A program made the translations under genes and the position numbers. Shown piece by piece: positions 32,964 to 44,599 of a stretch of 64,000 bases of DNA. The DNA comes from Mantis religiosa (taxonomy: Eukaryota > Arthropoda > Insecta > Mantodea > Mantidae). Each line of letters begins with the position of its first letter. Within the stretch, counting starts at the first letter, position 1. A model generated the notes under the pieces. It was not told the DNA's origin. It saw only the letters and a program-made list of their open reading frames with translations, and ran no database searches. The stretch spans positions 97,454,201 through 97,518,200 of the forward strand of contig CM060953.1 in assembly GCA_030765055.1 (NCBI GenBank), in the 5' to 3' direction.

Positions 32964-34212
32964 CGAGGATCATTCTGAAAGTAATGCATCCTATTTTTAT
33001 TCATTGTGTAAATCACAAAAGCACAGTTAAATAGAGCAATATTTCAGCTACAGATTGCCATTTTTCTACGTAGTCCCTACATTCATTATGCACTTCTGCT
33101 AACGATGAATCAGAGCCTGCATGCCACACTTGTAAAAATCTGAATCAGCTGGGGCTAACCACATTCTTACAGCTTTGACAACAGCATCCAAGTCTTGAAA
33201 ATTTTCGCCACATAGTCCAGCTTTCAGAGGCCCAAAGAGATGGAAGTCTAAAGGCACTGAATCTGGACTGTATGGTGGATGTGGGAAGACAGTCCAGCCA
33301 AACTTAACATGCCTGGCATTATGTTGCAGGTGAAAGTTGGTCTTCTCTGGCCTTACCTGGAAATTCGGGCTTTCAGCTTAGTCAGTGTTTTCTTGTAGCA
33401 TGCTGAATTGATAGTTGCTCCAGGACATCCAAAATAACCACACCCTGGCTATCCCAGAAGACTATACACATGACTTTGCCTACAGATGGCTTTGTTTTGA
33501 ATTTCTTCTTTGTCGGAGAATTCACATGTCGCCATTCCATGGACTGTCTTTTGGCTCATAATGGTGACACCACGTCTCATCTCCAGTGATGATGCTATTC
33601 AGAAAATTGGCACCTTAAGCTTCATATTGGTCCACAAGGTCCTGACAAATTTCCATTTGATAATTTTTTTGTTCTTATGTAAGCATCCGAAGGGACCCAT
33701 CTTGCACAGACCTTGTGATAACCAAGATGTTCCAACATTGTTTCCAAGACATTACAACCAACATTCAAGTTTGCACACAATTCTGTAGTTATCCTCGGAT
33801 CAGCACTGATGAGTTGATCAAGACGCGTTTCATTGTGAGGGGTGACAGCTGTGCAGGGTCGACCAGGTCATGCACACCATTTTCACCCATTCTAAAATGC
33901 TGTACCCATCGCCTCACATTGCTCACATCTATAGTTTCGTCTCCATACATCTTTAGCAAGCATTGATGGGTTTCAATTGGTGCAGTTTCTTCTGCAGTGA
34001 GAAATTCAATCACATCTGTTTTATATGCACATCTATATCAGACTCAATTTTGGAGCACTCCAAAACACTCTGGCGCCAACACCACAGAACAAGGGAACCA
34101 TCTGAAAATGAAAGAGGAAGGTTCAAGCATTACCACTACACTAATGACATGTGGCTCGGACATCCAAACACAACACAAAAAATAGGAGGGATTACTTTTG
34201 GAATGACCTTTG
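32964..34212 (-). mobile_element. mariner element with TIRs and TA duplication
   Basis: 1249 bp between TA dinucleotides (32962-32963, 34213-34214). Left end cgaggatcattctgaaagta, right end complement caaaggtcattccaaaagta: imperfect TIRs of about 28 bp. The transposase is on the minus strand and decayed. Confidence 0.85.
33000..34013 (-). pseudogene. mariner transposase, decayed
   Basis: N-terminal helix-turn-helix frame 34013-33789: FLTAEETAPIETHQCLLKMY, VSNVRRWVQHFRMGENGVHD, then SADPRITTELCANLNVG in the next frame. Lower down are fragments matching QSMEWRH, the VFWDSQGVV block and a DYVEK-like C terminus close to 33060 (DYVEKWQSVAEILL). Catalytic Asp positions fall in frameshifted parts, so they cannot be confirmed. 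Typical of the group annotated as SETMAR-like in arthropods. Confidence 0.75.
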
Positions 34213-34214
34213 TA

Positions 34215-34923
34215 GTTTCATGAAAAAAAATGAGCAATAGTAGAGTGTATTGATAATTAAGAATTTTAAGCAGCTTTAAAGAAAAGGTTATTATTAGATG
34301 AAGGTATTGAAAAATGGAATGGGGGAGTGAAAATTACATTGAGGTATGTAACAAGGAGGCTAGAATGGGGTGTGCTTGGCCAAGAACAGTGTTATAGAGG
34401 GCAATGAATTTTTTGGGGCAAAAAATCCTCTGCATTGTTTCCATTAAAAGGGAAGTTAAGCAAGTGGTGCCATGTTATAGATGGCACATAAAAGAACCTC
34501 AAGCTCAGCAAAATGCCTCTGAGCAAAATTAAGTTGTCTTTCACCTCCAGTATAAAAGAAATGCTGACAACCACGCAGTTGAAGAGAAAAGCTCAATTTA
34601 AACTTAAAAACAGGTGTAATGAATTGAAATGGCCTAAGTAAGAGGAAAAGGGGGCAGAGATCACTAGTGTAGTAGACTGTGGTATAATTGGTAAAAGGGG
34701 AGAATTTAATTTGGGAGAAATGGAAAGATTTTTCGGTAGGGTTGAAAGTTGGAAAGATCTGTAACTCAAGATCAGAGGAATATATAGATAAAGTAGGAAA
34801 ATATTTAGGAAAAATAAGGTTGAAATTTGAAGAGCAGAGAAAACAGGGGAAAAAGACGAAAAAGATTTTAAAACTAATGGAATCAATAGAATAAGACCTG
34901 AAGCTTTCCTGGTGACGAATATG
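34215..34923. other. intergenic, nothing recognised
   Basis: Open frames on the minus strand (34456-35001) are rich in Phe/Leu/Ser and show no family motif; they read through part of the neighbouring foldback. Confidence 0.35.
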
Positions 34924-34969
34924 TTCAAGTTCTTGGGAAGCAAGCCAGGTGAAAAGACGATTAGAAATT

Positions 34970-35004
34970 GACATTTCAGGAGCGTACATCTCTCCCATCA
35001 TCAG
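34970..35004 (-). ncRNA. hammerhead-like motif, left arm of element G
   Basis: Reverse strand CTGATGA, helix II gggag/gctcc, GAAA, then TGTC: the cleavage triplet is kept but helix III has lost two bases compared with GAAACATGTC. Confidence 0.48.
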
Positions 35005-35148
35005 GATATTTTATTAAGTGTTATAACCACAAATGAATCAGTGGATATAACACTAATATAAGCAAAGGCAAAACACTATCAATATTTGCATTACAGAACA
35101 AAAGACTTTTCAGTGATTCATTTGTGGTTATAACATTTAATAAATATC

Positions 35149-35189
35149 CTGATGATGGGAGAGATGTACGCTCCCGAAACATCGATTCC
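35149..35189 (+). ncRNA. hammerhead-like motif, right arm of element G
   Basis: CTGATGA 35149-35155, helix II ggga(g)/(c)tccc, GAAA 35176-35179, CATCGATTC in place of CATGTC. Helix III side altered; probably inactive. Confidence 0.48.
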
Positions 35190-35239
35190 TAATCGTCTTT
35201 TCACCTGGCTTGCATTCCGAGAAGAACTTGAACAGACTT

Positions 35240-36396
35240 TCCTATTTTATTATATAACAAACTGTTAAATATATGGGAAAAAAATAGAAATAAGCTAGTC
35301 CAAGGAGTATAAAATTGTGTAAATCTTTATGTAAAGTTTAAAGAAAATGATAAATCATTCATTGAAGTATTTATACATTGTTATTGTTCATTGCACTGTC
35401 CTCAACTACCAATAGAAATATATATGCCTATATCACCAGCAGCCTGTATATATTATATATAAATATACAGAATTTATTTAATGGAAGTTTGAAAAGTATA
35501 TACGTTTCCTTGCCTAAAGTCACAACCATCAAGCTTATATTATTCATGTTGAACTTGATTCTATGCAGTGTTTCAATTGCAAACATCATCTCATAGTATT
35601 TTGAAATGATGTAAGCTGTTTTCAGGTGTCTTATAAGTAGACCGTGAACAAAATGCAGTAGGAGGCATGGCTTACCAACATTGGAGTCCTTTAGCTTTCC
35701 CCCTCTACCGTCATTTTAGATTGCCTCTCCTCCATTGCACAGGCTGCACTGGTCATCTGTTTCACTCACTTTCGCATTCACTGTTACATTCACTCTTTGC
35801 ATTTTCTGCCGAATCACTGCGTTGTTCCTCAGGGTTTAAAGAAATTATGATTCTATCTATTTGTTGATTGATTGTGAGGTCATGTCCGAGGTAATTATTT
35901 TCTGTTAACTTTGAAAATCAAAATAGTATTAAAATACACGTGTTTTGTGTGGTTTACACTCTGTTGCATGCAGGAAGGGAGGGGTAGGAGTCACGTGATG
36001 CTTGGATGGCAAGAAGGGGAGAAGGCTCTCCTCGTGCGTGCACACACTGCCTGCTTTTGTTTGCGGTCTACCTGTAGGAACTTGTTATATGAAAGAAGCT
36101 AGAAACAGCGATGTGTTAAGATGTAATTTACCTAAGATGAGTTGGTACTAATAGCACTCACTTTTTTTAAGTAAATTACATCTAAAAACATTTACTATTT
36201 TGAACAGTGGAAAATTTAGGCATCTTTGAGGAATGTTTTAAAGGTTCTAGAACGCAAACCGAGGACTTTCCTTTTCTATTGGATGAACTTTATCTGAGCG
36301 TATATGTATTACACACACACACACGCACGCACGCACGCGCACACACGCACGCGCACACACACAGACAGACACACACGCGCGCGCTCATATCTGCCA
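35240..36396. other. unassigned; possible 5' region of the gypsy relic
   Basis: A small inverted repeat (gatgtaatttac 36120-36131, gtaaattacatc 36171-36183) and a CA/CG array at 36311-36384. 35650-36110 is more GC-rich and could be part of an LTR, but no matching second LTR is seen. Confidence 0.3.
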
Positions 36397-37475
36397 CGAT
36401 GAAGGCAATGTTTGAAAAGTTATTGGCTAAAATAGAGAAGTAGACAGAAATGAAAATGGGAAGTGAACTAACAGTGAAATCTGGAATGGGCCAAATGAAG
36501 AGTGAAATAAGACAAATTAAGAGAAATAACATTGAATTCTGCAATGGAAGAAATTAAATCTGGAATGAACAAGATGGAGAACGATATAACGACAATGAAG
36601 GAAAAGAGGACATAATTGAGTTGAAGATGAAGCTGTCAACGAAAATTGATTAATGACTATCTGGTGGAAAAATGAAAATTCTCGACCAATGTGTTAACGC
36701 CTGCGTGGAAGTTGGTTTAGCGTCCTGGAAGAAATTACTGGTGGCAGTACCAAGGAGTTTATGACCATGATGGAACAAATGCTTGCTACGAGACTCAAGA
36801 ACTAGGTCTAGACGCCAGGACATAACATCTGTGCGTGTCAAACCATCCAAGTATGATGGAATGTCAACCTTTGAAGTCTTCTGCCTACAATTCGCCTCCG
36901 TCGCTGCCACAACCAATGGCCAACAAGAAAAAGTCACAGAGGTGATAGCCAGCCGTCAGGAACGAGTGCCAAAAGTTCAGAACGTGTCCTATGTTGGCGG
37001 TATCCGGTGACATCTGGGAGGCCCTCCAGAACCGGTTTGGAAACCATCATCTGGCCACAGCCTATCGTAGCGAGCTCAAAGCGATGCTGCATCAGCCAGA
37101 GCAGACGTAGTAGTTTGCTCTGACAGTGGAACAGTTTGGCAAGTAAAGCTGTAGTGGAACTCCCGACCAGTCACGTATCCCAGGAAACTAACTTCTCCTT
37201 TGTTGATGGAGTGGGCAGTGCTGAGATTCAAGAGCTTCTGATGCTCGGCAAGTACAAGACCATCCTCAAGGTGCCGACGGCAGCATTGAAGATGGAGGTG
37301 ACCAAGAAAATAACTTGTCCTACCGCTAAGATCAGGAGTACCTAGTACGTAGGGAATGGAGGAACAGCCCAAGGACGTTGACAGTCTCCCAGAGGTGTGT
37401 GTCGAAGGTGTAGCTAGTCAGGACATTTAGCAAAGGACTGCCCATGCCAAATCAGAGAGTTGACAGTGACATGGA
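36397..37475 (+). pseudogene. Ty3/gypsy-type gag relic
   Basis: Gag protein of an LTR retrotransposon in broken frames. Begins MKAMFEKLLAKIEK and a Lys/Glu/Met-rich coiled-coil-like stretch (MGQMKSEIRQIKR). Then VKPSKYDGMSTFEVFCLQFA (the gypsy 'KPPxFDGxxxWxxFxxQF' block), after a frameshift DIWEALQNRFGNHHLATAYR, VEQFASKAVVELP, FSFVDGVGSAEIQELLMLGK and finally a CxxCx4Hx4C zinc knuckle at about 37400-37450 (CRRC..GHLAKDC, with one stop inside). No protease or pol part follows. Confidence 0.78.
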
Positions 37476-37499
37476 TGGACGGAAATGAAATGTGCAGTG

Positions 37500-39337
37500 T
37501 TCATAAAGAAACATTAGTAAGTACTATAATCTATTTGCTTTAAGAATAAAGTAAATGTCAGAAAGGCACGTGGCAGAAATGAACTGCATTGGTGGGTGGA
37601 TTTTAATACTTCCACAATATAGTTTCACTATTCATTAAGCTTCTTGCTTTACCTGCTTTCAATAAACCAATTGTGTTGTTATATAATTAACATTATAATA
37701 TGATTACTGCAAAAACAATGGCTCCCAGGTGTTCAGGAATATACTGGTGGAGTAGCAGCAAAGATAGCAGTTAAACGTAGGTGAAGGCATGGCTGTTTAC
37801 GTGTGCACAGGCAGATGTTTTGTTAATCAGTGGCATACTAGAGATGGAGCTCAGTGCAGAATGCAGAGGAATACTTTATTTTAACAGCAAATACATTGTA
37901 ATGTGTTTGCTCTGTATTTTTAGAAGTAAAAAATAAGTGTTAGTGCTGAGCCATTTCAGCAACAAATATAGTGAGTTTAGTACAACTTTGTCTTGTCATT
38001 TGTCACATTATATAGTTATTACATACATATTTGATGCTTTAAACATCCATTATGTTACTAACGTCTTCCACAGACCAAAATGAATTTTGATGAAGTGAAT
38101 GCTTAAACAGTTGTAGCACTGATATTCTAAAAGCTGCATGGTATTCACCTTAGAGATTAAAAAGAAAGAAAAGGAAAAAAAAAAAAAAAAAGTATTTACC
38201 TCACCAATGAAATCTGTACTGAGAACCTCTAGAATTGTAGGCAGATTTGCTAACCAAAACTAAAGAGTGAGTTTTGAAGCTTCAGATTTTAGTGAGAAAC
38301 AAAGCAAAGAACAGTGTAAAGTAAAAGGGAGGGATTGTTCCATAAAGATGCTTCTGTTCATGAACTTTGATTGTGCATCCTGTCTCAAGAAAGGAATTAG
38401 TGTTCAATTCTTTAAGCTGAAATGCACAGTGCTGATAAATAACATGCTCTTATACCCAACTTCTATCATTATTGCTTAATGATAATGTAACACTTGTAGA
38501 ACACACGTTGCACATTTATAGTGTGTTTTAATCTAATTTTTAATGTAATTTTGCATAATTTTTAGTTTCCATTTTTGAATGGAATGGTCAAATAGCCAAA
38601 TTTGCAAAAGTTTTCAAGTGAATTTTAAGGAAAATTGTAACCAAAACTGAACATAATTAACTTATATCCGCAAATGCAAGGATGTTTAATTTGAAGTAAT
38701 ATGACAAATCTTAGGTGTAACATTTATGTAACTTTCTCTACCTACTGTTTATTTTTATAAGGTGCTCCAAACTATTACACAAGCTTAATTTTTCTATCTG
38801 CTAAATGGGATAAAACATTTACAGAAATGAGTAGTTTATACTCATTTTGTCATACGTAATGGGGGTACAGGAAACTGAAACAATAGCCGAAGGTTAAAAA
38901 GCAAATTGTTATATAGTGGACTTTTCTATAATCTTCCTAACATTGTAAAAAAAACTGAATGAATGCAGCATTTTGAAAAATAACGAAGTATTTTAAAATG
39001 TAATAGATATTTGCAAAATGATGCTACAAAAAAATAAAAAGAAAGAAAGAAATATTTGAAAGAAATGTGTTTTAAAGAGATCCACATTTTTGTTCAACTT
39101 CTTATAGTTTACCTATTATACAAAATTCCTTGTGAATGAAGAGGACTTTGACAGCTGTCTAAAATATATTCAAGCTATACTATTTGTCATGCAGATATCT
39201 AAAATATATGGTATTTTAATCAAAATTATTGGGACCATTTTCGATATAACATTTTTTCTATGTAAAGAATAGTTTGGGGTGGGGGATTCTCTTCAAAATC
39301 TTTGTATCACTTCATTTGAAAAATATTGTACTTAAGT
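37500..39337. other. intergenic, nothing recognised
   Basis: AT-rich; homopolymer A run at 38177-38191. No repeat ends or conserved frames. Confidence 0.4.
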
Positions 39338-39348
39338 ATCAAATTGGA

Positions 39349-39452
39349 TATATGTGTTTGGAGGAATTTAGTAACAGTGACGTAAAAATTAATCTCAATA
39401 TCTTTAAAGTAAGTGACGAGTATCAATAAACCAACTACAAATAGTTTTTGAG
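39349..39452. mobile_element. 104-bp collapsed copy of foldback element F with 11-bp TSD
   Basis: Shares ttggaggaatttagtaacag..ttaatctc with 22034-22072 and agtgacgagtatcaataaac..gttttt with the right end of element F, but lacks everything between. Flanked by atcaaattgga (39338-39348, 39453-39463). Confidence 0.78.
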
Positions 39453-39479
39453 ATCAAATTGGAAGTTTAACATTGTTTT

Positions 39480-39720
39480 TTTTAGTTATACTATTTACAC
39501 TCATCTTTACTTTTAAATGTTAGAACACTATTTAAACATTTTCAAGGGAATTGGTCTTTATGATCAGCTACTGGCTGACTCGACTGAGCTAATGAGTTCC
39601 CCCAGATGATTTCTTTTTAACATGCATTTCTGGTTAAATCTTGCTGTGTCATTTTTTTGGGTGAAATGCAATTTCTCCTCTTTCTACCGGGAACATGTTG
39701 TAGAAAGTATAAATGAGAAA
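39480..39720 (-). mobile_element. possible degraded PLE 3' end
   Basis: Reverse strand shows ctgatca, a weak stem, ttgaaaatgttt, and upstream an AFHP-like phrase resembling the PLE GIY-YIG tail. Too decayed for certainty. Confidence 0.28.
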
Positions 39721-40800
39721 TGTAAGACTTAAGCAAAGATTTGTGTGAAGCTTTGATCATTTTTATGAAGGTAGCGTAAAACAAATAGTATTATATTCCT
39801 TCTGCCATTCCTTATTCCCAAGAGCTGACCCATATCTCCAAGATTGGGTGTGTTTATGTATTGTCTGTCACTTTGCACATAACTTTGTCATTACTTGATG
39901 TTCTGCTCTCTGTTATTGTAGTATGTCAAAATATTTGATGAAACACACTGACCAATACACAAAAGGTTGATTTCTCTCACTATTACATAAGCAGAGTATA
40001 TCATCTTAAAATGTAATGAAGCAAATCATTAAGAGTTTACAATCAGTAAATTGCAATGCTTTTATGTATCTTAATGTCATTTGTGCTTTCTCAAATTCAG
40101 TGGCATAGGCAGTTAACAGGATCTACAATATGATATGAGTTAATACAAGGGAAGGAACCTATCTTGTGGAGTGTGATGTATAAATTCAGAAAATTAATTT
40201 TATCACCACTTTGCAATACAGAAAGAAGAGCAATCAAGAAGGGTTTCACTGTATGCATAGCTAAGTGCCAAGTGTGATCAGTGGTGAAATAATGCAAAAT
40301 GTTCCAAGTTTAATTTAAAAAATTAAATTAAATTTTAAATTCCTGAACTTAGTACTTTGGAAATTAGCAAATCTATACATACAGACAGATGCATATTATG
40401 TATTAATTGTTGACTCGGTAAATAGAGATGACTTCTTCATGCAATACATGATACTCAGATATTGTAGTGTATCCTTTGGATTCTATTTTTGCAGAATTCT
40501 TGAGTAATGTTTTAATTTCAACAATACAGAATAGTATTGTGTGTTACATAATTATAAATATTAATTTTTCTAAAACTTTTTCCAAAAATGATTGGGCTTG
40601 AAACCAAGGTGGGTCAAGGTAACATCTTCATTTATGCATTTGTAATAAATAGATGGGAGCATTGTATAAGGAATGTCCTGTATCTCTTTGGTATTTAATT
40701 AGGACTTTTAATGCCAGAAATATGAGATGGAGCAGGTATTAATTTAGAATATAACGTAAACAATGAATGTTTTGATGGAAATACACGATTATAAATGCAA

Positions 40801-40834
<34 letters not shown>

Positions 40835-42640
40835 TACACAGTGCTGTCTATTTTCTGAATTTACTGTTAACTGTTAACTAGCAATATTTCATAATAAGGT
40901 TTAGCTTTCTACTATAGTTACAGCACTTAACTACAGTTAGCTACAGTGATAAGCTTAGAAAATAGATCTAAATATACTGCCAATGAACTTACAAAAGCAA
41001 GTATTTAAAGCTTGTAAATTTTATAATAGAGGAAAAATAAATTTCCTTTCTCTGTTCACAAGCAGTTGTTTCACACTCTGTTTACAGCAGTTGTCTTACA
41101 GTTTTTTGTAAAATTGTTGTATTTATGAGAATTTCAAAAATTTTTATCATTGTCATGTAAAAGAATTAAAATAAGTTTAGTTCTTCTTTCTGTAAAATGT
41201 AATAAAATGTTGAATATATTGTTTTTCAAGTTTTCTTAGAGATTATGGTGTACATTATTTTGCCATATAAAAGGTTAAATGAATGAAATTATTTGTAATT
41301 GGACTAAAAGGGAATGAATGTTGTGAAGTGCTGTACACGAAGAATCAAGTAAAAGCTTGGATAATTATAGAAATGGGAAGGAGTAGTTGCAGACAAGGAA
41401 ATAGTAATACATTCTGTATGGATATACCTATATAATTTTCATTCTCTGTGGAAAAACAGAAAAAAAAAATAGGAATTCTCCCTAATAACTTCAATTATCC
41501 TTATTAGAAGCATTTGTGTACCAGTTATGGAAATCAATTCCTTTTTCTATCTTGGATTTCCTTTTTTTGTAGTGACTTTTAGTTTATATTGTTTTGGGAT
41601 CTTTTCAACAATGTGAAGAAGACTTTTTTCAGTAAGCTTAATTGTTATACATACTCAAAATATGTCTTAAGCTGAAATCTATTAAATGGCTAATATGGAA
41701 CTGGAGAAATGTAAAGACATCAGAAATAATTTATACAAAATTAGAAAAGAAATGTATATATTTTATATACAGAGTCTGATCCTTTTCCTAGCTTTCTTTA
41801 ATATATTATCTAAAATTTACAAAGATATACTTAGTATTTCAGCACATTTATAATTAAAACTTCAAACATCATTTTTTGATTTAGAAATGGGCAGAAGACT
41901 TAGAATGAGAGTGTAACTAATCATTATTAGTCCTGTATAGAACATGGTGATTGCAAAAAAATATTCTGTGTCTGCTTACTTACAATCATGTCGCAAAGAA
42001 GAGCTAAGAGATAACATTTAAAATTACAAGGATCTTTGGAATAATTACAAAAAGTGCTATTGAACTGCTTACTTTTTGGGGAATTGTCAGGGTAGGCATT
42101 TCTCTTGAGGTTTGCATATAAGATACATTTGTGCCACATTGTGCTGAGCAGGATTATGAAGATAACGTTTTGAAGAGACTTTGTTTGTAAATAGTAGGTG
42201 AATGTTGAGTAAATGAATTGGTATAATATGTATGAAAACTATATGTATATTGTGTATAAAAACTGTAAATTTGTAGTTGCTCTGATTTGTCTTTACCCCA
42301 GTGGATCTTTTGCAATTTTTTAATGTATGTAGATAACATATGTATATTGGATGATAAGTACTCTTTGTTTTTATATTGTTTGGTTTGTGTTTCAAATAGC
42401 GTTGTTTTGATTAAACTTTTTCCGTGATTTTCATGATGCAGTATGTAGTGAACTCTTAATAAAACAACATATCTTGCTGCATGATAAAATATTTGATAGT
42501 GAATTTCCTTCATTAAAAATACACAGCCTTATTTAAACTGCTGAAATTCACAGCAGATATTTCCTGAGAAATCTTTAAGCTTGAAACATATGTATTTGAT
42601 ACATAAAATCTGAAGCTAATAATAGTGAAGCAACACAAAT
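39721..42640. other. intergenic, nothing recognised
   Basis: Low-complexity AT-rich DNA with a T32 run at 40805-40832. Long minus-strand frames at 42087-42513 show only His/Tyr/Lys-biased composition. Confidence 0.4.
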
Positions 42641-42649
42641 ATTACAATA

Positions 42650-44060
42650 ATATATAATAATTTGTTACAAACATCACTTGTCTTTCCAAGAAATTATAAA
42701 TTCCTCACAGTACTGAGGACTGTTTTGTAGATATATCATTTGCATCCTCAGCAGTGATGTTTATATTTGTTATCATTATCACTGCTAGGTGACGGATTAT
42801 TTGTATATTTATTACCAAACTTTGAAAGTAAAAAAATATTGACAATCAAATGGCAGTATTTCAAAATTCATGATGTGATTTCTATTTTTTAAGTTAAACA
42901 GTTTGTTTTTAACTTCTGAATTTATTTCATGGTTAAATGACCAAATATGATCTGCCACAACTGTTTTATCAATCTGTTTATACCTAATATTTCTAAAATG
43001 TTACTTTATTCTGGTTTCCAAATTACTTTTGGTCCTTTCAATGTAAACACAGAGTCTAACCAATTAAATTGATAAATGCCTGGTTTCTTATTGGAAATGT
43101 TACATTTTTTAGAAAATTTAGTAAATTTGTTATATTGGATTTATTTTGAAGAACCAAATTATGCCAAATTCTTTAAAAAAAATTATAAATGTTGTATTAG
43201 CTCAGGATTGTAATTTTTAAAATTATAATCATCTCTTATTTTTTTAAGGGTAGAAACATCACATATTTTTCTGATATTTAAATTTTTCAATCTTTTTATA
43301 TCTTTATTAAAACCAGTAATTAAAGCAGTATTGATTATGTGTTTATATTCCCTATTTAATTTTACTTTATTTAGGGGCATATTTGTTTTCCTGTAAATTA
43401 AACTATTAAAGCAAATTTATGTGAAATAGGATTAAAACTTTAATTCTTTATGTAATTATCAATATGAGTTGATTTCCTGTAAATGCCAAAGTTTACTTTG
43501 TTATTTTTTATAATCTTTAGATCTAGAAATGGAAGGCAACCATTATTTTCAATTTCTAACATGAGCTTTTTCTTGTAAACTCACATGTTTTAAAGCATAA
43601 TTTGTGTTTATCAGGAGCAATAGCAAAAATGTTATCTATGTATCTATACCAAGTTTTAAAAAATTAAAGGGAATGCTTTAATGACTTGCATTTCAAAAGA
43701 GATCAACAACAAAAGGTGAAAGTGGATTACCCATTGCTAAACCAAAAGTTAAATTGAAAAAAAAAATTATCCAAACAAAGATTAATAATTAAAATTAATA
43801 CAAATTCTTTGTAATCTCTTTTTGACATTTCATCACATACATTTTTATATTATTGAGGGACTGGTTTTGCAAGTCGTCCCTCAATAATATATAATATAAA
43901 AATGTGATGGTGTGTTAAAAACCAAACTACAAATCTTTCTTTTTTCTTCTTCCAAATGATCTGGATATCAGTGTTACTAAATTTATCCAATCAAGCATAA
44001 AAGATTGGTAAGTTTGGTAAGTTCAACAAAAGCAAGTATTAATCTAAAGAACTCAACCAT
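42650..44060 (-). mobile_element. PLE relic H with short inverted partner
   Basis: Minus-strand PLE: RT palm (GLAMGNPLSPF-like at about 43740, YxDNIFAIAPDKH near 43620, PFLDLKIIKNNKVNFGIYRK near 43500), thumb with KVKLNREYKHIINTAL (43183-43380), GIY-YIG remnant (43000-43080, 'KPGIYQFNW') and a degraded hammerhead-like end (tcctcag at 42745-42751). At 43870 the sequence turns back: attgagggac..gtccctcaat palindrome and a plus-strand piece to about 44060. Confidence 0.75.
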
Positions 44061-44270
44061 TTTTTTAAAAAACACCAAAAGTTTTTCTCTAGGAAGGATA
44101 GGAAATAAAACAGCTTTCTCGCCTCACCGTCATCTTCGTGATCACCCTATCATTGGAGGTAATGGACACCGTCCTCTGGGTGCATCCACCTGAGAAATGG
44201 GTCCAGTTATCACATAGTAGGGTGAGGTTATCTTTGAAGGTGTAGTTACCATATGGGGAGTGTTGGTATA
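44061..44270. other. unassigned
   Basis: More GC-rich stretch (ctcaccgtcatcttcgtgat) of unknown nature between the PLE and the LINE 3' end. Confidence 0.3.
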
Positions 44271-44599
44271 CATAACAATAAATTTGAGCCTTTAAGTATA
44301 AAATACAATTGACTAAGTCATTTTACATAAACTTAGAAATAAACACACAATAGTAATAGTCATGGATAGTATCTTCAAATTAAAATAAGTATAGTTAAAA
44401 CTTAGGGATAGGATATTAAAACATTCCTGCATATTATAAAATTGATTTTACTTTAGTCTTGAACTTAAAATGTTCCAAATGTAAAGTTCTTACTTTCCCT
44501 GGAAGCTTATTGTATATATTAATAGCATTAAATACACGAGAGTTGTGTATTTTACTTAACCTAGAAAATGGTGCAGGGATATTTGAATTACACCTTGTA

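Larger units (their letters stand above)
34924..35236. mobile_element. foldback PLE-like element G
   Basis: Outer arms 34924-35035 and 35120-35236 are inverted copies (ttcaagttctt..aagccaggtgaaaagacgat) with a centre of about 85 bp. Each carries an outward hammerhead-like motif with a longer helix II (GGGAG/CTCCC). No PLE protein part is present, so membership of PLEs is inferred only from the ribozyme type and foldback design. Confidence 0.62.

Noticed and set aside
42087..42513. Overlapping minus-strand frames of 102 and 119 aa
   Set aside because: AT-driven composition (His, Tyr, Lys, Ile), no motif, no splice context.
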